From positions 62,001 to 126,000 of the forward strand of contig JAKFCX010000015.1 in the NCBI GenBank assembly GCA_036676415.1: a stretch of 64,000 bases of DNA, read 5' to 3'. Source of the stretch: JAEZDC01 sp036676415. Lineage in GTDB: Bacteria; Bacteroidota; Bacteroidia; Chitinophagales; Chitinophagaceae. The position numbers and the translations under genes are program-made. Positions 50,264 through 57,114 of this stretch are shown piece by piece (within the stretch, counting starts at the first letter, position 1; each line of letters starts with the position of its first letter). The notes beneath the pieces are model-generated. The model did not search any database. It was given only the letters and a program-made list of their open reading frames with translations, and had not been told where the DNA came from.

Positions 50264-53200
50264 TTAAATTTTATCATTTATCATTGGAAAAAGCTCACTT
50301 GTAAATTGAGATTTGTACCCTTTTGGTGATTTGAGCCAACTACTCATTATACTTAGATAATTTTTTTGGGTTTGGATGCGTGGATTTTCAAAAAAACCCT
50401 GCGGCAATAATGCATGAAGCTTACTTGTCTTAATACCAGGGTATCTTATCATTAGCTCATTTAATTTTTGATAATTTTGGCTTTCAAGAACTCTCTTTCT
50501 CAACTCCAAAATCTGGTCTTCCAGAGACATTACGATTAATTCAGATCCTAAATCCGTGGGAAGATTATTGCTGTCTAAAATGCCAATAATTTTCATGTCT
50601 CTCATTGCATGCCTAGATATTGAACCGCCATTTTTAATACTATTCACAGCTTTTAACATGCCACTTAAGCTGGAAAGTAAAAAGACGTTGGTATTCGTAC
50701 CTTTCGAATGAACTCGGGTATCTTTGAACCAACTTTTTAGCGTAGTTATGTAGGTAATCTTACTGCTTTCTTTATTTTGTCCAAAAAAATCAGAAGGGAG
50801 TTTTCCTAACAACTGTTTAGCTTTAAGTTTTGGGTTTTCGATTACGATGGTTTGAATAAACTGCATTTTGTCATAAAACAACACCTGTTCAAGAAGTTTA
50901 TTCTTCTGATCGTCAAATGAATTTGCTTGATAAATTTCATAGGCGAATTCAGTTGTATTGCCATTGTTATCTAACAGATTTAAAAGAAAAAAATCTCTTT
51001 TAATCTTTCCATTAAGCTTGCGTTCCCCATTAAAAAGTTTATCTAATGCCTCAACAACTTCAGTTGGAGAGGTTCGAATAAAATCATCTTCACGCCTTTC
51101 TGCCAAACTTCTATTCCGAGTTCTGCCTTGGATATTCTTCACCAATTTTAAATCTGCGAACTTGAACCAACTGGCAAGAACATTACAATAAGAGCTCCAA
51201 GTATTCTCCTTAAAAACGAATCCTTTAAATACATCTTTTAAAGCCTGTAAGACATCTTCTACAGTAATTCTTCTGTTGTCGATTCGAGTAAGTTTGATGT
51301 ATGGGGAATATCTTTTGAATTTTTCTTGAATAAACTTTTTTAACCCCATTTCTGAAGTTTCTAATCCGACGATTGCTATTTTGTATTGATCAGTATTATC
51401 GATCTTTTTCACTAAACCGATATTCCGGAGCTCAATTAATACATTCTCAAGAGTGGCTTTATTAATTGCTTTAGGATGCTTTTGTTGAAGTTCATCCAAT
51501 GAATACTTCACAGAATCACTTTCAAATAAAGAAAATACTGTTAAACAAGTATTGACCCCGTATCTCAATATAAATGCCTCACCTATTTGGGGCACCTCTT
51601 TGGTTACCAGATAATCTCGGAAAATATCCCAATATATATTGTAGTTGGCTCCAGACCTTATAATTAATCGCTTATCCCTTAATGAATCGAGCTGCTGCTC
51701 TTGAATTTTATCCCCCACTTCTGAAACTTCAAAGAAATTGCCGTCATAGGCTCTTTTTGCTATAAATTTCAAAGCTTCTGTTTCTGGGCCATCGAGTTTT
51801 TCTAAATCATTTCTAAATAGTTCTTCAATATTTAAATTTTCATCTATCAATTGTTCCTGAGTAAGCCCGGCCTGTAATTGGTCATAAATATGAATACATA
51901 ATTTTTTAGTTAACCAAGGTAATCCCTGAGAACTCTCTTTAATTCTTCTTTGTAAATCATCAACAATTTTACCCGTAGAGCTTTCTAACTGTTTTATAAT
52001 ACCCGAAATTTCTTTCGTGCCGAATTCTGGAACAGTAAAATGTACCGCTTGTTCTTTTGCTTGCTGCCAATAATGGTAAGCTTCATTGTCACTCGGTATT
52101 AATATCTCAGTTTTCCAAGAAAATCCAACGATTATATTTTCCTCAAGATCAGTGACATCTGATAGAAATTTGTAAAAAGATTTAAATAACCCCTCTTTTC
52201 TAAAAACATCCTCAAATTGGTCAAATATTAAGACCAGATACTTTGATTCAACTTTCAACCGTGAAAGAAGGTTTTTTACCGATTGTGATTTGAATAGATC
52301 AACATTTGAGACAAATTCCACTTCTTCTTCGACCGCAATAAAGCCGGAATGACTGGCATTTCTAATCAATCTTTCAAATGATAAAGCAACGAAGTTGTCT
52401 GACGTTGCACTCCGAGAATCAATGGCAATTGTGAAAAATCGATTTTTATAAAACTTATTTCTACACCTTTCTTTGATTTCTACCATAAGAGAGCTTTTAC
52501 CCCAACCGGATTTACCCGTCAGATAAAATACCCTCTTTGCAGTTGCATTGTTCGCAACTTCCTTAAAGAAATCAAAGAACTGGGTTCTTAAGTGATCTCG
52601 ACCAACAAAATGTTTGGATGATGCAGGTAGGTAATCATGCCACTTCGCACTAGATTGAACTTCAGAAATATTTTCTATTTCATTACCTAACGATGCTTTA
52701 CGTTCAGGTTGGTCTTGCGCTTGCAAATGCAGAAACTCTTGCCTTAACGTTTTTACTTCAACAATTTTATTGCATATAAGATTTATCACATCCTCATCTC
52801 TAACGTCATCGTTGGTATTAGCATTAATTATAACAACACTAGTCGGTAAAATAGCTGAATCATTGATCACGTACACAAAAAAGTCCCCTAGGTATGTAAG
52901 ACATAATATTCTTTTCGTGACTTTCCTTTTAGCTATTTCCGACGGCTCTTTGATAAAAAAGGATTCGGTCAGTATGTCAATTATTTGACCTGGCTCAAAG
53001 AAGGTTACATTTTTGTATTTCGAATTATTTCGAATTTCTTCAATTAAAGCACCTGCTTGTTGCTCAATTTCTTTGGTCGATATGAAGTACGCATAATCAG
53101 GCTCCTTGTGAAGAAAATTGAAGAGGAAGTTCTTTATATCTACTGAGTGTACTTTTTCTCTGGCTTTGCACTCTACATATAGAGTTTCCTTTTTATGTCG

Positions 53201-53365
53201 ATGACTAGCAACCAAATCAATCTCAAGCCCTGTGAAATGTATATTTTCTTTTACATCATACTGATGTGACTGAAGAATCCATTTTACAAGCTTTTCAAGT
53301 ACTTCGCCTTGCTGTTTAGCAGAAGCTTCCTCGTCAAGAAGGATCCTAATTTCGGAGTTAACCAT
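50264..53365 (-). CDS. PD-(D/E)XK nuclease-STAND NTPase fusion (probable defence protein)
   Basis: 1033 residues. Residues about 15-135 are an Mrr-like restriction endonuclease fold with GLEIDLVAS (Asp50) and LYVECKAR (Glu65, Lys67). After a linker, HFVGRDHLR (252-260) starts an ATPase: Walker A TGKSGWGKSS (283-292), Walker B LVLIFDQFEDVF (377-388, Asp382) and the GLPWL motif (481-485) typical of STAND/NACHT-type winged-helix connections. The C-terminal 450 residues hold winged-helix-like segments and a motif repeated three times (see findings) in place of TPRs. Avs-type defence proteins share this plan, but the size and C-terminus differ. It is transcribed from the XRE regulator side. Confidence 0.82.
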   Translation of the reverse strand: MVNSEIRILLDEEASAKQQGEVLEKLVKWILQSHQYDVKENIHFTGLEIDLVASHRHKKETLYVECKAREKVHSVDIKNFLFNFLHKEPDYAYFISTKEIEQQAGALIEEIRNNSKYKNVTFFEPGQIIDILTESFFIKEPSEIAKRKVTKRILCLTYLGDFFVYVINDSAILPTSVVIINANTNDDVRDEDVINLICNKIVEVKTLRQEFLHLQAQDQPERKASLGNEIENISEVQSSAKWHDYLPASSKHFVGRDHLRTQFFDFFKEVANNATAKRVFYLTGKSGWGKSSLMVEIKERCRNKFYKNRFFTIAIDSRSATSDNFVALSFERLIRNASHSGFIAVEEEVEFVSNVDLFKSQSVKNLLSRLKVESKYLVLIFDQFEDVFRKEGLFKSFYKFLSDVTDLEENIIVGFSWKTEILIPSDNEAYHYWQQAKEQAVHFTVPEFGTKEISGIIKQLESSTGKIVDDLQRRIKESSQGLPWLTKKLCIHIYDQLQAGLTQEQLIDENLNIEELFRNDLEKLDGPETEALKFIAKRAYDGNFFEVSEVGDKIQEQQLDSLRDKRLIIRSGANYNIYWDIFRDYLVTKEVPQIGEAFILRYGVNTCLTVFSLFESDSVKYSLDELQQKHPKAINKATLENVLIELRNIGLVKKIDNTDQYKIAIVGLETSEMGLKKFIQEKFKRYSPYIKLTRIDNRRITVEDVLQALKDVFKGFVFKENTWSSYCNVLASWFKFADLKLVKNIQGRTRNRSLAERREDDFIRTSPTEVVEALDKLFNGERKLNGKIKRDFFLLNLLDNNGNTTEFAYEIYQANSFDDQKNKLLEQVLFYDKMQFIQTIVIENPKLKAKQLLGKLPSDFFGQNKESSKITYITTLKSWFKDTRVHSKGTNTNVFLLSSLSGMLKAVNSIKNGGSISRHAMRDMKIIGILDSNNLPTDLGSELIVMSLEDQILELRKRVLESQNYQKLNELMIRYPGIKTSKLHALLPQGFFENPRIQTQKNYLSIMSSWLKSPKGYKSQFTSELFPMINDKI

Positions 53366-53500
53366 CCAATAAATCTAAGAAATCTCTTAATACCAGTTAC
53401 CCCTAAACTTTTTAATTAAGAATAGTAATAACCCTACACCAGGAAGGGCAACGTTAGAACTAGTGATAGAAATAATAACAGAAATTACGGTAGATATTCT

Positions 53501-53698
53501 TTATTTGGTTCTCACTAACAGCTCTCTCACTTCAACATCTAACGCTTCTGCTATTTCAAAAAGAGTTTCGATAGAAGGTTGTTGGTCATTAGTACACCAG
53601 CGAGACACCGTTTGTGGTGCTACACCTAGCAATTCAGCCAATTTATTGTTGGTGATCTTCTTTTCAGCCAGAACTGCTTTTATCCTGTTGTAATCCAT
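53501..53698 (-). CDS. XRE-family helix-turn-helix regulator
   Basis: 65 residues from the ATG at 53698 (frame can extend four codons). A single Cro/C1-type HTH: DYNRIKAVLAEKKITNNKLAELLGVAPQTVSRWCTNDQQPSIETLFEIAEAL, as small phage-like and toxin/defence regulators. Its stop is 136 bp upstream of the STAND gene start, same strand. The start codon and -7 box are bracketed by an inverted repeat, so it probably controls itself and the downstream nuclease-NTPase. Confidence 0.88.
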   Translation of the reverse strand: MDYNRIKAVLAEKKITNNKLAELLGVAPQTVSRWCTNDQQPSIETLFEIAEALDVEVRELLVRTK

Positions 53699-53722
53699 AG
53701 CTATTGCCAAATATAATAGCTA
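53698..53722 (-). promoter_or_regulatory. Regulator promoter with overlapping operator
   Basis: TATATTTG (minus strand, 53715-53708) is an exact -7 box, 10 bases before the start. TAGCTATT (53698-53705) and AATAGCTA (53715-53722) form a perfect 8-bp inverted repeat around it, so a bound repressor would block the start site. Confidence 0.6.
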
Positions 53723-53759
53723 CGCAAAAGATCCTGCAACTCTATTAATTAACCCAATA

Positions 53760-53775
53760 CGACTAAATTTAGTCG
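53760..53775. promoter_or_regulatory. 16-bp perfect palindrome in the divergent region
   Basis: CGACTAAATTTAGTCG lies between the XRE gene and the small gene at 53852. The size and symmetry fit a dimeric HTH operator. It could serve the divergent gene too. Confidence 0.55.
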
Positions 53776-53851
53776 CAAAAGGTGTTTAATTCAATTCAAT
53801 TCATTACTTTTATATCGTACCACCATATTTTATTCACATTATTCGACAGTA

Positions 53852-54112
53852 ATGCCTGCATCCAAACCCATCACCAAAAAACTCAGCCCTACTCTCACGT
53901 CAGCGCTATGCCGCTACTATGCCACGCACCATGCAGCAAGGCTCAGCCGCAACCTGCGGTGTATGTTGTTAGACTACCTCGCCTACGAGCTAGGAACAGG
54001 TGTACCGCTTTACATAGATGAGCTGCTCTGGCAACTCCACGATCTGTTTGAGTTACTGGATGTGGTGGAGGAAGAAACTAATGATTGGCATCCGCCATCG
54101 AAGGATGGCTGA
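53852..54112 (+). CDS. Small protein of unknown function
   Basis: 86 residues, mostly helical (LTSALCRYYATHHAARLSRNLRCMLLDYLAYEL...LLWQLHDLFELLDVVEEE). No signal peptide. Divergent from the XRE regulator, with the 16-bp palindrome in between. The family is unknown; a regulatory or defence accessory role is conjecture. Confidence 0.55.
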   Translation: MPASKPITKKLSPTLTSALCRYYATHHAARLSRNLRCMLLDYLAYELGTGVPLYIDELLWQLHDLFELLDVVEEETNDWHPPSKDG

Positions 54113-54522
54113 CGCCATTCGATATGTTCTTTGTATGTCCTTTTTTGCTTGTCCAAATGCGCAGCATTCACTGAGACCAACAAACAAACAATAGCCACGA
54201 AGTAAAAAAGAACGAAAAAAGGCCACCAACGCCGAAGAGAACAACAACGGCGTTGGATCACGCCTTGATGTGGCTTTTGTGCTACTGTACATGTAGCAAT
54301 AGATCTTTATTTAACGGTAGAATGTTGTTGGGTTTTCGATGGTGTGAGACGTTGGGGCTGCTTGCTTTTTGTTGCAAGGCTTTCTTATTCACTGAAAGTT
54401 AATATGAGCAACAAAAAGAGGCAGCATGAGCAGGCTGATGTTCGGGATTATTATTGGTGGTTGAGTAAACATGTTGGAACTCATGCCTGATCTATGACGC
54501 CCTGGTCTTTGAGAGCTCAACA

Positions 54523-54717
54523 ACTTCAAAGTTTCAGCATGCCGCACCTGTAAAGTGTAAACCAGCGAAAAATGAACGAAGTCATAGAAAGGAAATACTG
54601 CTCAGCATAACAGCGTGCTCACCACTCCAAAGTTGCAGCGTGCCGCACCCTGTAGTGTACACCAGCGATAAATCGCTGAAGCTACAGTAGTACTACCGTC
54701 ACATCACGGCGTGATCA
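54523..54717. repeat. Imperfect tandem direct repeat, period 101 bp
   Basis: Unit 1 starts ACTTCAAAGTTTCAGCATGC at 54523 and unit 2 starts ACTCCAAAGTTGCAGCGTGC at 54624. Both continue with CGCACC and later ACCAGCGA. The final parts diverge. Confidence 0.65.
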
Positions 54718-54759
54718 AACGGCGGTCTTGTAGCATTCGCCGTTTGTGGGCTTCTTTGG

Positions 54760-54784
54760 TCCTTTCTTGCCCACCAAGAAAGGA
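54760..54784. repeat. Perfect 10-bp hairpin
   Basis: TCCTTTCTTG, loop CCCAC, CAAGAAAGGA. It has no T run. It lies 123 bp before the next gene. Confidence 0.65.
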
Positions 54785-54906
54785 TATACAACAGCTGTGC
54801 AAGCAGCAAAAAGAATCAGTAAGGAGTAATCCTTTTTATCAATAAAAGTTGTTGGTCAGCCACCAACAACAGCTGAGCAAACAAAAAACATTTTAAAAAC
54901 ACAACT

Positions 54907-55161
54907 ATGATATTAAACATCCACAACTTCAACGGACAAAGCCTGGTAACGCACCAGCACATTCACAGCCCTGAGCTCATCCATGTATTCAAGCAATTCT
55001 TCAACGCAGCAGAACAACGCAACGAGATACTGAGAGACCTCATCAACAAACTACAATCACCGCATTATATCGTCGATAAAAAATGTCTTCTTGAAACACT
55101 CATTCTTTCACAGCAGGAGACCGACATAGATATAGAACTGGTAAGAAAACTAATGCCTTAA
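54907..55161 (+). CDS. Small cytoplasmic protein of unknown function
   Basis: 84 residues, ATG start. It contains many His, Gln and Leu residues, begins MILNIHNFNGQSLVTHQHIHSPELIHVFKQFF and has a predicted helix in residues about 35-50. No family recognised. 48 bp separate it from the TfoX gene. Confidence 0.45.
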   Translation: MILNIHNFNGQSLVTHQHIHSPELIHVFKQFFNAAEQRNEILRDLINKLQSPHYIVDKKCLLETLILSQQETDIDIELVRKLMP

Positions 55162-55209
55162 CTTAAGGCTGTTGGTTTAACTTCAATCTTATTAAAGTAA
55201 AGCAGTGCA

Positions 55210-55533
55210 ATGCCATCCGATCAGAATTTCGTCAACTTTGTTTTAGACCAAATGAAAACTGCAAGAGAAATAACCGCTAAAAAAATGTTTGGCGAATACG
55301 CTCTTTATTCAGGAGAAAAATTATTCGGACTGGTATGCGACAATAAGCTATTCATAAAACCCACAAAGGCCGGCCGGGCATTTATTGGAAATGTTGTTGA
55401 AGCACCCCCCTTCGAAGGAGCAAAACCCAGTTTGCTTATAGAAGACAAAATTGAAGACAGTAAATGGTTAAGTGAATTGGTTAAGATATCTGTGAAAGAA
55501 TTACCGGCACCTAAACCGAAAAAGAAAAAATGA
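55210..55533 (+). CDS. TfoX N-terminal-domain protein
   Basis: 107 residues. The TfoX_N pattern is clear: FVLDQMKTAREITAKKMFGEYALYSGEKLFGLVCDNKLFIKP, then the GAKPSLLIEDKIEDSKWLSELVKIS block and a lysine-rich end. In Haemophilus and E. coli full-length TfoX (Sxy) switches on competence genes; the stand-alone N-domain has an uncertain role. It overlaps the VOC gene start by 4 bp. Confidence 0.87.
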   Translation: MPSDQNFVNFVLDQMKTAREITAKKMFGEYALYSGEKLFGLVCDNKLFIKPTKAGRAFIGNVVEAPPFEGAKPSLLIEDKIEDSKWLSELVKISVKELPAPKPKKKK

Positions 55534-55937
55534 AGAACATGATCACCAAAGAGCGTAAAATAATGTTCGCACCGGAACTTTTTATAAACAATGGCATAAA
55601 AGACATTTCGTTTTATGAAAACGCCTTTGGCGCATCAGAACAAATGCGTTTTTCCAACGACGATGGCAGCATTCACGTTGCAGAACTTGCTATTGACGGA
55701 GCCATATTTCATATACACGAAATAACCGCAAAACAGTACTTCTTTTCACCGGATAAAAACAATGGCACTACCACCTGTATCGGTTTATTTGTCCCTGATG
55801 TTGACGAGGTAATGAGCAAAGCCATCAGTGCCGGGGCAATTGAAATAAGCCCAGCACAAAATTACGAATACGGTTACAGGCAGGGAACCATCAAAGACCC
55901 TTTCGGACATTACTGGCAAATTCAAAAAAAGATATAA
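55530..55937 (+). CDS. VOC-family (glyoxalase-like) protein
   Basis: 135 residues with the beta-alpha-beta-beta-beta pattern of vicinal oxygen chelate proteins: PELFINNGIKDISFYENAFGASE, SIHVAELAIDGAIFHIHE and YRQGTIKDPFGHYWQIQKK. Metal ligands His, Glu and His/Glu are seen in the strands. Related to PhnB-like and bleomycin-resistance-like proteins; the substrate is unknown. It overlaps the TfoX gene (ATGA). Confidence 0.85.
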   Translation: MKNMITKERKIMFAPELFINNGIKDISFYENAFGASEQMRFSNDDGSIHVAELAIDGAIFHIHEITAKQYFFSPDKNNGTTTCIGLFVPDVDEVMSKAISAGAIEISPAQNYEYGYRQGTIKDPFGHYWQIQKKI

Positions 55938-56034
55938 CCAAAGTGTAGCCCCCCGAAAAAAAAATCAGGCAACTTACAAGCATGCTACATTCGTAGTAGC
56001 TGGCATTAAGGCGGCAAGGCCGGCCGGGGGTTGA

Positions 56035-56100
56035 GCATGCATCAGCCATAGATCACCCATGGATCAGGCATGGATAGAGCATGGATCACCCATATATAAA
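56035..56100. repeat. 11-bp tandem repeat, six units
   Basis: Six 11-bp units of the type GCATGGATCAC (e.g. GCATGCATCAG, CCATAGATCAC, CCATGGATCAG, GCATGGATAGA, GCATGGATCAC, CCATATATAAA) follow one another without gaps. The gap 55938-56221 holds no other feature. Confidence 0.75.
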
Positions 56101-56221
56101 GCGTCAACTGTCTTATACTGAAAAAGCTTTACTGGTACACGGCAAAACCAACTGCCTTCCGCTATAAAAAAAGATTGCAGTGTTTCCCGAAATTCCGGGA
56201 CGTTCGCTTTATTTGCAAATA

Positions 56222-56908
56222 ATGAAATGGTTACTTTCCCTCATCCTGGCACTCGGTAATACGGTCGCATTTTCACATGCTGCTGCGCAGGCAGATCATC
56301 ACAGCTGGAAACGGCTTTCTTTTATAAGCGCTGTGCTCAATGAAAGGTCTTATAACATTACCATTAACAGCAAACCGGCCTCCTACGACACCTTACTAAG
56401 GATCGCTGATTCAAACCTTGTTTCGGTACAGCTCATCAGGCCAGTAAAAAAGAAAAAGCTGGTCACATCCCCGGGCATCATCAGGGTTACTACTTACGAG
56501 AAGGAACCATTTACAGGCACCACCTACTATACCCCGGACTCCTCCAGGTATTATATCAAAGACGCAGATACCATCTTTTTTAAACTGGCAAAAGAAGCCC
56601 GGCTCTATCCCGAAGATGCTACCGCCAGCCAGAGCTGGAGACGGTTTTTACAAAAGAAACTCAGGGGCGATGTTCCGGCAGAGAATGGAGCGCCGGAGGG
56701 CATATACATTGTTTATGTTGCCTTCAGCATCAACCCCGATGGCAGTATCACGGATGTTTCATTCGAAACCGATCCCGGCTTCGGTACTGTACAGGAGGTA
56801 CAAAGCGTATTGCGCAGCAGCCCGGCATGGCAACCCGGTTTCTATAATGGCAGGCCGGTAAAGATGAGATTCCTGCAGAAGGTAACATTTGCCCTTTCAG
56901 AAGAATAA
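56222..56908 (+). CDS. Secreted protein with TonB C-terminal-like domain
   Basis: 228 residues from the ATG at 56222 (signal MKWLLSLILALGNTVAFSHAAAQ). The last 90 residues (GIYIVYVAFSINPDGSITDVSFETDPGFG...VLRSSPAWQPGFYNGRPVKMRFLQKVTFAL) fit TonB_C, as found in energy-transducing and other Bacteroidota proteins. There is no N-terminal membrane anchor as in real TonB, so its role is unclear. The following TonB receptor is convergent. Confidence 0.72.
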   Translation: MKWLLSLILALGNTVAFSHAAAQADHHSWKRLSFISAVLNERSYNITINSKPASYDTLLRIADSNLVSVQLIRPVKKKKLVTSPGIIRVTTYEKEPFTGTTYYTPDSSRYYIKDADTIFFKLAKEARLYPEDATASQSWRRFLQKKLRGDVPAENGAPEGIYIVYVAFSINPDGSITDVSFETDPGFGTVQEVQSVLRSSPAWQPGFYNGRPVKMRFLQKVTFALSEE

Positions 56909-56921
56909 CCTGTTCAAAACA

Positions 56922-57054
56922 GGTAGGGTTAGCGTAGGGTTTTGCTTCGCCCCTCGTTCGGTCATCCTTCGTCTTTTCTTAGCGAAGCAGGGGCGAGCCG
57001 TGCACGAGCCAAGACCGAACAAGGGCTTTAGCTAAAGCCACCCTAACCTTACCC
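56922..57054. repeat. Long imperfect inverted repeat between convergent genes
   Basis: A 42-base left arm (56922-56963) and right arm (57013-57054) share, in inverted form, GGTTAG, GGG.TTT, GCT and GTTCGGTC. The outermost eight bases GTTCGGTC/GACCGAAC are perfect. It may be a two-way terminator or mobile remnant. Confidence 0.6.
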
Positions 57055-57114
57055 TTAAGCTATCTCCCTGCTCATATGCCGGCCTTTGGCTATATATCCA
57101 TTGCCAACCATCTG

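Larger units (their letters stand above)
54113..54906. other. Gene-free stretch with repeats
   Basis: No convincing frame in 794 bp. It holds a pair of 101-bp-period direct repeats (54523-54717), a perfect hairpin at 54760-54784 and several AT-rich segments. It looks like noncoding accessory DNA. Confidence 0.6.
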
